Origin: a bacterium
GTDB taxonomy: Bacteria > Patescibacteriota > Patescibacteriia > UBA9934
Assembly (NCBI GenBank): GCA_027592325.1
Contig: JAQCKO010000007.1
Coordinates: 1-57,296 of the forward strand
DNA length: 57,296 nucleotides
Reading direction: 5' to 3'
Positions within the stretch are counted from its first letter, which is position 1. Every line of letters starts with the position of its first letter. Of this stretch, positions 18,546 through 27,840 are shown in pieces. The notes under the pieces were generated by a model. That model searched no databases. It saw nothing but the letters and a program-made list of their open reading frames with translations, and had not been told where the DNA came from. The position numbers and the translations under genes were made by a program.

Positions 18546-19919
18546 TCAATAGGTTTGTTGAACTTTTGTGGCGGCAAGATTGATCGCATTATCAGGCTCA
18601 ATGTCGCTATTGAGGTAGTTGTCAATGAGCTCTTTGAGGGCCTCCTCGGCGGCGTCGACGTTTTTCCCGCGGTACCAGCTTTGAGCGGTGAGAACTTGTT
18701 CGGTAAATTCTCCCACAGTTGCATCATTTAATTGCGTTTCTATCAGGCTGCGAAGGGCGGTTGGTTTACCAGATGCAGAAAGATAGCTTGGAACAATGTC
18801 TTCTGAGGCCGCGAACTGTAAGAAATGCCATGCCCAGTCACTGTGTTCTGTTTGATTTGAAACAACCTCGGTCCAGTAGTTTGCAATATTTACCTGTCTT
18901 ACCGAGCTTGCATCTGCAATTTGAGGAACATTTGTTATCCCAAAGCTGAGTTTTGGTGCCGCAGCGCGAAGGAGTGGCGCGTGGTAGCTGTACCCAAGAA
19001 AAAACGCAGTTTCTCCATTTGAAAAGCTTTCGAATGAACCAGCAAAATTGTTGTTCCAGCTATATACTTCTTTCGTTGGGTTTGCGAAATCGGTATAAAA
19101 CTCAAGGGCATTGAGGCTGGGAAGCTGTCCTTCGCGCTCTCCTTCAGGATAGAGATGAAATGCGACATTCCCGCGTGCATCATTCATTGGTGCGCCCGTT
19201 TGCATCATAAGGAGCGCCAAAACGTCGGTACTGCGCTCCACATTCTCGGCCGTTCCAAGTGCAGCTCCAGACTGTACAATCTCACCTTGTAAATTTGTTG
19301 ACGTGAGGAGGGTTGTTTGCTCTTGAAATGCGTCCCAGGTTGCTGGCGGATTCGGTATGCCGGCATTGTTTAGTAGCTCGGTATTGTAGTAAAGACCAAG
19401 AGTATCAACACTTAGCGGGAAGCCATAAATGTCACCGTCAATAATCATGTCGTTCGCAACAACGTCTACGTACTGATTTTTATATTGTTTTTCTGAAATG
19501 GTTGCGATTTCGCGAGCTATGTTGACCGTTTCTTTTCGAATAGTTCCGCGTGTTTCGATTTGCGAGATTTGGACAGAAGACGGCATGGGTTCAATAAGTG
19601 TTCCATACTCACGCACCCATGTGTTGTGGATGGAGAATATGTCCGGACCGCGACCTTCTGCAAAGGCACGGATGAGCTCATCTTCATATTCTTCAAAACG
19701 AAGGCGGCGATAATTGATACGCACATTTGAATAGGCCGTTTCATAGGCACGAATTGTGTCTTCTAAATCATCTTCTCCATCAAAAACACGCCAGTAATCA
19801 AGAACAATGTCTTCAACTGGCGCGCCTTTAACTTGATTCCCGCCCGATAGGCATCCTTGACCGGTCGTTATAAGAACAGAGAGGAGAAGGCCAAAGGCGA
19901 TTGGGCGGGGGAATGACAT
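18546..19919 (-). CDS. ABC transporter extracellular solute-binding lipoprotein (sugar/MalE type)
   Basis: Lipobox LITTGQGC; 'GRGPDIFSIHNTWVREYG', 'YGFPLSVDTLGLYYNTELL', 'NGETAFFLGYSYHAPLL'. Confidence 0.88.
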   Translation of the reverse strand: MSFPRPIAFGLLLSVLITTGQGCLSGGNQVKGAPVEDIVLDYWRVFDGEDDLEDTIRAYETAYSNVRINYRRLRFEEYEDELIRAFAEGRGPDIFSIHNTWVREYGTLIEPMPSSVQISQIETRGTIRKETVNIAREIATISEKQYKNQYVDVVANDMIIDGDIYGFPLSVDTLGLYYNTELLNNAGIPNPPATWDAFQEQTTLLTSTNLQGEIVQSGAALGTAENVERSTDVLALLMMQTGAPMNDARGNVAFHLYPEGEREGQLPSLNALEFYTDFANPTKEVYSWNNNFAGSFESFSNGETAFFLGYSYHAPLLRAAAPKLSFGITNVPQIADASSVRQVNIANYWTEVVSNQTEHSDWAWHFLQFAASEDIVPSYLSASGKPTALRSLIETQLNDATVGEFTEQVLTAQSWYRGKNVDAAEEALKELIDNYLNSDIEPDNAINLAATKVQQTY

Positions 19920-19921
19920 AA

Positions 19922-20785
19922 TTAGCGGTTATCGAGATATTCTTTGAGCTGTTCTTTTACAGAGTCATGCATGAGGCCGAGTTCGATCTGTGCGCGGATA
20001 AATTCGAAAATGTTTCCACAGTCGTATCGCTCACCCTCAAATTTGCATCCGTACATGAGTTTACCATGCGACAGGCGCTCAATAAAAGCATCTGCAAGGC
20101 GAATCTCACCATCTTTGCCCGGTGTTTGACGACGTAAAAGATCGAGCACATCAGGAGTAATGACATATCTTCCAACAATCGCGAGGTTTGACGGCGCTTC
20201 TTCGCGTGTGGGTTTTTCCACAAACTGGGTAATTCTCCAATTTTTTCCATCTACGTCATCGCCAGCAATCACGCCGTAGCGAGAAACGTGTTCCATCGGT
20301 ACTTCTTGTACAGCCGCCACAGGCTCACCGTATGTTTCGTATGTTTCGATTAGCTGACCAATTGCCGGTGCATCACCTGAAATGATATCGTCTCCGAAAA
20401 GGACAGCAACTGCTTCATCCTTTCCAATAAAGGGTGCCGCCGATAGAAGAGCATGTCCATCTCCGAGGGGTTTTGCCTGTCGCACGAAGGCAAATTTTGC
20501 AAGCTTTCCGATGTCTTTCACGCGCTGAAGTTCATCTAGCTTCTGCCTTTGTTCCAATCGGTATTCGAGTTCAAAATTGCGATCGAAATGATCTTCAATT
20601 GCGCGCTTCCCAAGCGCAGTCACGAAAATCACCTCTTCAATCCCAGCCGCAACAGCCTCCTCTACAATGTACTGAATAACCGGTTTATCGACGACAGGGA
20701 GCATTTCCTTTGGCTGAGCTTTTGTAGCGGGAAGAAAACGGGTTCCCATCCCGGCAACAGGGATAATCGCTTTTTTAATCTTCAT
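19922..20785 (-). CDS. galU: UTP-glucose-1-phosphate uridylyltransferase
   Basis: MKIKKAIIPVAGMGTRFLPATKAQPKEMLPVVDKPVIQYIVEEA; start reset from 20824. Confidence 0.95.
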   Translation of the reverse strand: MKIKKAIIPVAGMGTRFLPATKAQPKEMLPVVDKPVIQYIVEEAVAAGIEEVIFVTALGKRAIEDHFDRNFELEYRLEQRQKLDELQRVKDIGKLAKFAFVRQAKPLGDGHALLSAAPFIGKDEAVAVLFGDDIISGDAPAIGQLIETYETYGEPVAAVQEVPMEHVSRYGVIAGDDVDGKNWRITQFVEKPTREEAPSNLAIVGRYVITPDVLDLLRRQTPGKDGEIRLADAFIERLSHGKLMYGCKFEGERYDCGNIFEFIRAQIELGLMHDSVKEQLKEYLDNR

Positions 20786-20910
20786 ACAAGGGGTAAGAAT
20801 TGAATTCAGCCTTAGCGTAACCAAAAATATGACTTTTTACCAGTCTAATCAGTATTGTTCATAAAAATTCACATTGTTGTGTCGTGTTCTGTAGGTAATA
20901 TCATGTGAAT

Positions 20911-20946
20911 CAGAACATTCCGACTTCCTAGGTGTTCTGATATAGT
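20911..20946 (+). promoter_or_regulatory. putative operator palindrome overlapping the crt promoter
   Basis: CAGAACA-N15-TGTTCTG immediately upstream of TATAGT (-10) and ATG 20957; another TGTTCTG at 20885. Confidence 0.5.
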
Positions 20947-20956
20947 TTGCGAGACT

Positions 20957-22003
20957 ATGGACAGACAAGCATTTATTGCGTGGTTTAATCCGCGTCTTCA
21001 GGCCTTTGTTGAGGAGAGAATTGAGAAACTGCAAAGCGCGGTCAAAGATGACGTGCTTGCATCGTTGGTGAGCCATGTGAGCAAATTGACCAATGAAGGA
21101 AAGCGCATTCGTCCATTTATTGCGTATCTTGCCGCAGAAGAGACAAGGAATGAACAATATGCACAGTATATAAATATCTTTGCGGCGATTGAGCTTTTTC
21201 ATGTCTTTGGCCTTATTCATGATGACATTATTGATCGCGGAGCTTTGAGGCGCGGTATTCCAACCCTTCATGTCGAGGCTGAAGCCCGCATGAAGCAAGA
21301 AGGGAGGGTGGGAGATATATCACATATGGCGCACGCACAAGCACTGCTGCTTGGTGATTTGGTGCATGGATGGGTGATTGAATTGTTCCACGAGCTGCGA
21401 GGAAAGAACGAAGCAACGGTGCGCGCGGCAGAGTATGAACTTCAGGCAATGACACGTGAAGTTGTTGCGGGGCAAATGATTGACGTCGACCTCATGACAA
21501 AAGAACGCGGAACAATGGAGCTCATTGAGCAAAAAATGGAACTCAAAACAGCGAGTTATACCTTTACGCGGCCCATGCGCATGGGGTTTGCGATTGCTGG
21601 TGGCACAGAGGATCAGCTTGCGTTTGCAGATACATTCGGTAAAGAGCTTGGACTTGGTTTTCAAATTCAAGACGATTATTTAGATCTATTTGGCGATCCG
21701 AATAAAACGGGAAAAGTAAATTTTTCTGATCTTGAAGTGGGACAGCACACCTATTTTACGCAGTACATTTTTGACCATGGATCTGTTGAGCATATTCGAG
21801 CGCTTGAGGCTGTCTTCCGTAAAAAAATTGATCTTCCGGCACAAGATGTACAAAGGCTTTTTGAAGAAAGTGGTGCAAAAGATGCGGGACTGAAACGTAT
21901 CGAGCAGCATATGCAGGAAGCGCGCCAGTTACTTGACTTGACAAATCGCAGCGAGAGCCGATTTGCCGATCTTCTCTCGATGATTGAATCACGGACATGT
22001 TAA
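20957..22003 (+). CDS. polyprenyl/geranylgeranyl diphosphate synthase (CrtE/IspA-like)
   Basis: GKRIRPFIAYLAA; FARM-like HDDIIDRGALRRG; SARM DDYLDLFGD. Confidence 0.92.
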   Translation: MDRQAFIAWFNPRLQAFVEERIEKLQSAVKDDVLASLVSHVSKLTNEGKRIRPFIAYLAAEETRNEQYAQYINIFAAIELFHVFGLIHDDIIDRGALRRGIPTLHVEAEARMKQEGRVGDISHMAHAQALLLGDLVHGWVIELFHELRGKNEATVRAAEYELQAMTREVVAGQMIDVDLMTKERGTMELIEQKMELKTASYTFTRPMRMGFAIAGGTEDQLAFADTFGKELGLGFQIQDDYLDLFGDPNKTGKVNFSDLEVGQHTYFTQYIFDHGSVEHIRALEAVFRKKIDLPAQDVQRLFEESGAKDAGLKRIEQHMQEARQLLDLTNRSESRFADLLSMIESRTC

Positions 22004-22845
22004 CGCTAGCTTCGCGGGCCGACTATCGATTTTGCAAACAAATCCAGCAGGAACGCGGGGCGAATTATTTTGTGGCAACACGCTTTTTCCCTCGAGACAT
22101 GCGTCTTGGGACGTGGGCTTTGTATGCATTCTTCCGTCTACCTGACGATATTGTTGATGTCGCAAATGTCTCGCAAGAAGAGGCATCGCAACGACTTCAG
22201 CAATTTAAAGCAGACTGGGAACAGGCTATCAAAACAAAAACAAGTGATTCGCCAGTCTTGCGTGCGGCGCTCGATACGCATTTGCATTTCCAGATTCCGT
22301 TTTCCTATAGTCACGATTTTTTCGCAGCCATGGAACAAGATACAGTGAAAGATCGTTACAAAGACTACGAAGAATTGCGCGAATACATGTATGGTTCAGC
22401 GGCGGTTGTTGGCCTTATGATGAGCTATCTGATTGGATTTTCGTCTGAACGGGCGCTTCCCTATGCGGAAGATTTGGGCTATGCCATGCAGCTTACGAAT
22501 TTTCTTCGAGATCTGCGCGAAGATATTGAAGAGCGAAATCGTATTTATATTCCGGGTGTCGATTTGTATGCATTTGCCGTCTCAGAGGCAGATCTTGCAG
22601 CGGGGAGGATCACTCCGGCATTCCGTGAGCTCATGAAATTTGAAATTACGCGTGCTCGCGCACTTTACAGACGTTCAGAACAGGGAATACCAATGCTAAG
22701 ACGCCGTGGTCAATTTGCTGTCCGCGCCGCGCTTCGCCTTTATGAAGCCATCCTCGACGAAATCGAAGCGCGCGATTACGATGTATTTTCAGAGAGGATA
22801 CTCTTTTCAACCGGCAAAAAATTGCGAATTGCAGTTGGATTATGA
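21997..22845 (+). CDS. crtB: phytoene/squalene synthase
   Basis: ATRFFPRDMRLGTWALYAFFRLPDDIVD; YAEDLGYAMQLTNFLRDLREDIEERNRIYIP. Confidence 0.93.
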   Translation: MLTLASRADYRFCKQIQQERGANYFVATRFFPRDMRLGTWALYAFFRLPDDIVDVANVSQEEASQRLQQFKADWEQAIKTKTSDSPVLRAALDTHLHFQIPFSYSHDFFAAMEQDTVKDRYKDYEELREYMYGSAAVVGLMMSYLIGFSSERALPYAEDLGYAMQLTNFLRDLREDIEERNRIYIPGVDLYAFAVSEADLAAGRITPAFRELMKFEITRARALYRRSEQGIPMLRRRGQFAVRAALRLYEAILDEIEARDYDVFSERILFSTGKKLRIAVGL

Positions 22846-24356
22846 AATCAATCAAAGGAAAACGTATTGTCATTATTGGATCCGGATTTGGTGGGCTGGG
22901 CGCGGCGTGTTTGCTAGCGCGTGCCGGGGCAAGTGTGACCATCCTTGAAAAAAACGAACAAACAGGTGGGCGTGCGAGCGTTTTTGAAGCAGATGGATTT
23001 CGTTTTGATATGGGACCATCGTGGTACTTGATGCCAGATGTATTCTCACAATTTTTTCAGCTGCTCGGTGAGCGCGAGGAAGATTATTTTGAACTCGAAC
23101 GCCTTTCGCCTTCGTATCGCATTTTTTTTAAAGATACAGAAAGGTTTGTTGATATTTATTCAGATCGCGACAAAGATCGTGCGACGATTGAATCGCTTGA
23201 AGTGGGAGCGGCGGAAAAGCTCGACCGTTACCTTGAGAGGGCAAAGCAACAATACGAAATTGCCGTGCGTGATTTCATGTACAAGAACTATCGTTCTATC
23301 TTCGACTTTTTCACTTGGCGTGTAGTGACGCAAGGAACCAAGCTCTCCGTTTTCACGAAGATGCAAACATATGTTGCGCGGTATTTTAAGAGCGAGGAAA
23401 TGCAAAAAATTCTGCAGTATCCACTCGTTTTTCTTGGGAGTTCACCTTACAACACACCAGCGCTTTATAATATTATGAGCCATATTGATTTTAGAATGGG
23501 CGTGTTTTATCCAAAACGCGGATTTCATGCAGTCATTGAGGCTCTGCAAACCATTGCGGAAAAGGATGGGACGACAATTCGGTTGAATAGTGAGGTCGAT
23601 GAAATTGTTACAGAAAATGGGATTGCAAAGGCCGTTCGGCTCGCGACTGGAGAAGAAATTGAGGCCGATGTGGTTATTTCGAATGCGGACATGTATCACA
23701 CGGAGATGCATTTGTTAAAGGAGAAGAAAGATCGATCATTTTCACAACGTTATTGGGATAAGCGTGTGATGGCGCCGTCAGCTTTAGTCCTTTATCTTGG
23801 TGTAAAAGGAGAAATTCCTTCACTAAGGCATCATACGCTTCTATTTAGTAAAGATTGGCAGAAGAATTTTGGAGAAATTTTCGAGCATCCTGCGTGGCCG
23901 GAAGATCCATCGTTGTATGTTTGTAATCCTTCAAAAACCGATGACGTAGCACCTTCGGGACATGAAAACCTCTTTGTGCTTGTGCCGATTGCCGCCGGAC
24001 TTGCATACGATGATGCCCCTCTGAAGTCCTATACCGAGAAAATCCTTACTACCATGGAGAATCATATGGATATTCCGGACTTACGAAAGCGCATTGTCTA
24101 TAAGCGGACGTTTTGTGTCGATGATTTTGCTGCTAGGTACAATAGTTATAAAGGTTCGGCGCTTGGACTCGCACATACGCTTTCGCAAACGGCAGCATTT
24201 CGTCCGGATACAAAAAGCAAAAAGGTGAAGAATCTCTATTATGTTGGCGCTGGAACAAATCCGGGTATTGGTATGCCGGTTTGCCTTATTTCTGCGCAGC
24301 TTGTGTATAAGCGCCTTACAGGGGATAGGAGCGCTGGGGCACTAGAGGAGTTGTAG
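22842..24356 (+). CDS. crtI: phytoene desaturase (CrtI family)
   Basis: IVIIGSGFGGLGAACLLARAGASVTILEKNEQTGGRASVF; C-term 'NLYYVGAGTNPGIGMPVCLISAQLV'. Confidence 0.94.
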   Translation: MKSIKGKRIVIIGSGFGGLGAACLLARAGASVTILEKNEQTGGRASVFEADGFRFDMGPSWYLMPDVFSQFFQLLGEREEDYFELERLSPSYRIFFKDTERFVDIYSDRDKDRATIESLEVGAAEKLDRYLERAKQQYEIAVRDFMYKNYRSIFDFFTWRVVTQGTKLSVFTKMQTYVARYFKSEEMQKILQYPLVFLGSSPYNTPALYNIMSHIDFRMGVFYPKRGFHAVIEALQTIAEKDGTTIRLNSEVDEIVTENGIAKAVRLATGEEIEADVVISNADMYHTEMHLLKEKKDRSFSQRYWDKRVMAPSALVLYLGVKGEIPSLRHHTLLFSKDWQKNFGEIFEHPAWPEDPSLYVCNPSKTDDVAPSGHENLFVLVPIAAGLAYDDAPLKSYTEKILTTMENHMDIPDLRKRIVYKRTFCVDDFAARYNSYKGSALGLAHTLSQTAAFRPDTKSKKVKNLYYVGAGTNPGIGMPVCLISAQLVYKRLTGDRSAGALEEL

Positions 24357-25184
24357 AATCGCAATGAGCGTTAGTGTCATCCCTGAAGCGGTGTTTACTG
24401 CGGGGAAATAGCGATAAATGGACATAATGTCTTTACTCTGAGCAGAAAAGACCATGATCGCGAGGTAAAGGGCGGCAAGTAAAATGGCATAGACGCCAAT
24501 ATACGGGATGACGAGTAGTCCAGAAGCCAGATACATAAGCGCGCAGAACAGAAGTGTCCCATTTTTGTTAAGCACCGTCGCAATGGTTGCAAGGCCCGCC
24601 TTTGTATCAGCGTGTATATCTGGAATAGCAGAATACGCATGCATTGCCATCACCCAGCATATTCCGGCAAGGAGCGGGGCAAGAGTGAAAGATGTATGTC
24701 CATCAAGAAAATGGCCAGCATAGACGGGAAAAATGTAGAGAATATTGAAAAACGCATCTAAAAACGGTTTTGTTTTTGCGCGAATGGGCTTCGCTGAATA
24801 GAAAATTCCAAAAAAGAGAAAGGTGAACATTGAAAAAATCGTCATCGATGGCAAAAACGGAATGAGTGCAAGAAAGGGGATATTTAGCCCGAGAATGCTG
24901 TTTGTGAGTAGCTTGTGGGAGTTGGGCCGTACTAATTCCTCATAGCCTCCTTTTTTTGTATTAAGCTTATCAGTTTCATAATCGAATACATCGTTTACGC
25001 CATAAATGAGTAAATTCGCCGGTAGGCTGAAGTATAGTGCGAGCAAATAAGTAAGGGGATTCGTTAGGCTGCTTGTAAGTGGTGCACCGGAAAAGAAGAG
25101 CCCAAGAAAAAACGTACCAAGTAGATAGACCCAAAAGCGCGGACGGCTGATATTTATCACTTTCCGAAGAAATCGTTTTTGCAT
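24342..25184 (-). CDS. UbiA-family prenyltransferase (lycopene elongase-like candidate)
   Basis: 'LIYGVNDVFDYETDKLNTKKGGYEE' and 'AIPDIHADTKAGLATIATVLNKNG'; convergent, overlaps the crtI 3' end by 15 nt. Confidence 0.85.
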   Translation of the reverse strand: MQKRFLRKVINISRPRFWVYLLGTFFLGLFFSGAPLTSSLTNPLTYLLALYFSLPANLLIYGVNDVFDYETDKLNTKKGGYEELVRPNSHKLLTNSILGLNIPFLALIPFLPSMTIFSMFTFLFFGIFYSAKPIRAKTKPFLDAFFNILYIFPVYAGHFLDGHTSFTLAPLLAGICWVMAMHAYSAIPDIHADTKAGLATIATVLNKNGTLLFCALMYLASGLLVIPYIGVYAILLAALYLAIMVFSAQSKDIMSIYRYFPAVNTASGMTLTLIAILQLL

Positions 25185-25216
25185 ACGTTTGCATGATATC
25201 GTAGCTTTACCAAAGT

Positions 25217-26560
25217 ATGAATGAAAAACGGGTAAGACAGCTGAATACGGCTGATTATAAAGGCGGGATCATTGTGTATTGGATGGATCGTGATGAGCGG
25301 TATCGGCACAATCATGCGCTTCTGTATGCGGGAGCCCAGGCGAAGGAGCATAATGCTCCTCTGGTTGTTGTGTTTAATCTCGTTGTCGACTTTTTGAGTG
25401 GCGGTATGCGTCAATTTGATTTCAAGCGTCGCGGGCTAAGAGAGCTGCAAGATACATTTATAAAGCATGGTATCGCGTTTACGATTTTGCTTACCGATGA
25501 TTCCCCGCGTGACTTATTACATTTTTTTCAAGAGGTGCAGGCTGGCATGGTGGTGACAGATTTTTCTCCGCTTCGTATTCAGCGAACATGGAAACGGGCC
25601 GTAAAAAAAGAGCTCAAGATCCCATTTTTTGAAGTCGATGCGCATAATATTGTCCCTGTTTGGGAGGTAAGTGAGAAAAAAGAATTTGCCGCGTACACCA
25701 TTCGAAAAAAAATTCATACACAGTTGCCAGAATTTTTAGTCGATTATCCACGCATGCCAGAAGTGAAAACCATACGCGCGCCGAAAACAGATTGGGAGGC
25801 GATTCAGAACGTGAAGCTTGATGGTCCGGACATTGTAGACACGTCCTCAGGGGAAAGAGCGGCGCATAATACACTGCGAAGGTTTATTGCATCGCGCCTT
25901 GATGGCTATGCCGAGAAGCGTAACGATCCGAATGAAGAAGCGCTTTCTGGACTCTCGCCGTATTTGCATTATGGGCAAATCTCTCCGCAATATGTTGCTC
26001 TCAGCGTCCGAGGCGCAAATGCTCCTCTTAACGATCGTGAAGCCTTTTTAGAAGAGCTTATTGTTCGCCGCGAACTTGCAGACAATTTTTGCTATTACGA
26101 ACCAAAATACGATGCATTCGAGGGCTTTCATGAATGGGCGCGAAAGAGCCTCGATGAACATCGGAAAGACAAACGTGAATATGTGTATACCCGCGCACAA
26201 TTTGAAAAGGCAAAAACGCATGACAATCTTTGGAATGCGGCGCAGCGGGAAGTGGTAGATACGGGAAAAATGCATGGATACATGCGCATGTACTGGGCAA
26301 AGAAGATTTTAGAATGGACTGAGTCGCCGGAAGATGCGCTGAAAATCGCGATCTACTTAAATGACAAATACGAGCTTGATGGCCGCGACCCGAATGGATA
26401 TGTAGGGATTGCGTGGTCGATTGGCGGCGTACACGACCGTGCGTGGAATGAGCGGCCAATTTTTGGAAAAGTCCGTTATATGAATGCAAATGGCGCAAAG
26501 CGAAAATTCGATACAGAAGGGTATATTCGGCGATTTTTGGGAGAAGATAAATTTATCTAG
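25217..26560 (+). CDS. phrB: class II CPD DNA photolyase
   Basis: IVYWMDRDERYRHNHALLYAG; 'LSPYLHYGQISPQYVAL'; 'LWNAAQREVVDTGKMHGYMRMYWAKKILEWTESPEDAL...NDKYELDGRDPNGYVGIAWSIGGVHDRAWNERPIFGKVRYM'. Confidence 0.95.
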   Translation: MNEKRVRQLNTADYKGGIIVYWMDRDERYRHNHALLYAGAQAKEHNAPLVVVFNLVVDFLSGGMRQFDFKRRGLRELQDTFIKHGIAFTILLTDDSPRDLLHFFQEVQAGMVVTDFSPLRIQRTWKRAVKKELKIPFFEVDAHNIVPVWEVSEKKEFAAYTIRKKIHTQLPEFLVDYPRMPEVKTIRAPKTDWEAIQNVKLDGPDIVDTSSGERAAHNTLRRFIASRLDGYAEKRNDPNEEALSGLSPYLHYGQISPQYVALSVRGANAPLNDREAFLEELIVRRELADNFCYYEPKYDAFEGFHEWARKSLDEHRKDKREYVYTRAQFEKAKTHDNLWNAAQREVVDTGKMHGYMRMYWAKKILEWTESPEDALKIAIYLNDKYELDGRDPNGYVGIAWSIGGVHDRAWNERPIFGKVRYMNANGAKRKFDTEGYIRRFLGEDKFI

Positions 26561-26618
26561 TTTTGGCTAAATTTTATACAAGTGAATGGTTGTATTATTG
26601 ATGCCTGTGACAGCAAGG

Positions 26619-27839
26619 CTAATTGGCTCGCGTATCGTGAAATGTCAACATTGCAAAAAAGAATATCGTCAGAATTGCGAGGTCATTTTTGAAAAACGGA
26701 ACATCTACCAGACCATGAATCAGCATGGTTAAGAGCGCCGCACCCGCCGCCAGCGTTAATGCGTCTGTCCCATTTCGTCTTAATTGTCCAAGTCCAACGC
26801 CTATGAATCCCACAAGTCCAAGAAGTCCAAGAAGCCCCAACTCTGACCAAATGTTCAACACAATAGCATGCGGGTAGGCAAAAATCTCGAATTGCGTCGC
26901 ATCATGATATGGCTCAATGGCCGCTTCAAACCCCGCAAGTCCAGCACCAAAGATTGGCTTATCCAGCAGCATCTCGATTGATTCACTCCAACCAATACGC
27001 CGTACTTCTCCGGAATAATCTTGCAAAAGTAGTTTGGTGCGAATGGCCGGCGCCATAACAGCGGCGATAATCATAACGATCGAAATAGCAAGAATGCCGA
27101 GTTTTGTTTTTATCTCGTGGTCTGCTGTGAGAAGAATAAAAATGATAGCAGCGGGAACAGCAATATAGGCCGCCTCGGTTTCAGCAAGGATAATCGCAAT
27201 GGCCATCAGAACAAATGCGGGATTCCATTTCCAAAGACGCTCGCGTAGAGCGTACACCATCCCTGCACTCAGAATCGGAGCAAGATACAGGCCGAGGGCA
27301 TTCGGAAACGGGTAGACGCTTGTGACGCGCCGCTCAATATCCCAGGGAATCGGAATGCCGACTCCTGTAAACCATTGCAAAATGGCAAAGATGGAGAGAA
27401 TCGATCCACTGAGGATCAACACCTTGAGCCCACAAATCCAATCATCTTTCTCAAATGTCGCACGCAAAATGCCAAAGAAGATCATTGGCTCAAGAATGTA
27501 CGCGCGGAAGAGGCCAAGAGCGGCAAGGGGATTTGGGGAGATAAGAATGGAGAGGAGGGAGGCGATTGAGAGAGTAGAGAGTAGAACGTAGAAAGTAGTA
27601 TGGACGTGATCGATATGATAGGCGGAAAGCCAAGCTTTGAAGCCTTGCTTTGCGAAATACACCACGAAGGTGATGAGCAAAAATACCTCAAGCAGCGTTG
27701 AAGGAAAGGGTCCGATTTCGAAGCGAAGGAGATAAATGGGAAGAAGGCCGAGGAGAACAAAAAGACTGAGCGTGAAACTGCGTAGACTCAAGACAAGAAA
27801 ACTCGCCGAAAGCAATAGGAGAAGCGCTGCGTATAGCAT
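26619..27839 (-). CDS. O-antigen ligase/polymerase-like (Wzy/WaaL) membrane protein
   Basis: Multi-TM; 'PNALGLYLAPIL', 'FGAGLAGFEAAIEPY', 'YPHAIVLNIWSELGLLGLLG'. Confidence 0.85.
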   Translation of the reverse strand: MLYAALLLLLSASFLVLSLRSFTLSLFVLLGLLPIYLLRFEIGPFPSTLLEVFLLITFVVYFAKQGFKAWLSAYHIDHVHTTFYVLLSTLSIASLLSILISPNPLAALGLFRAYILEPMIFFGILRATFEKDDWICGLKVLILSGSILSIFAILQWFTGVGIPIPWDIERRVTSVYPFPNALGLYLAPILSAGMVYALRERLWKWNPAFVLMAIAIILAETEAAYIAVPAAIIFILLTADHEIKTKLGILAISIVMIIAAVMAPAIRTKLLLQDYSGEVRRIGWSESIEMLLDKPIFGAGLAGFEAAIEPYHDATQFEIFAYPHAIVLNIWSELGLLGLLGLVGFIGVGLGQLRRNGTDALTLAAGAALLTMLIHGLVDVPFFKNDLAILTIFFFAMLTFHDTRAN

Positions 27840-27840
27840 A

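Noticed and set aside
27540-27600. Purine-rich GAGAGAGTAGAGAGTAGAACGTAGAAAGTAG tract as a repeat insertion
   Set aside because: Reads through as normal TM coding sequence on the minus strand (FYVLLSTLSIASLLSILIS).
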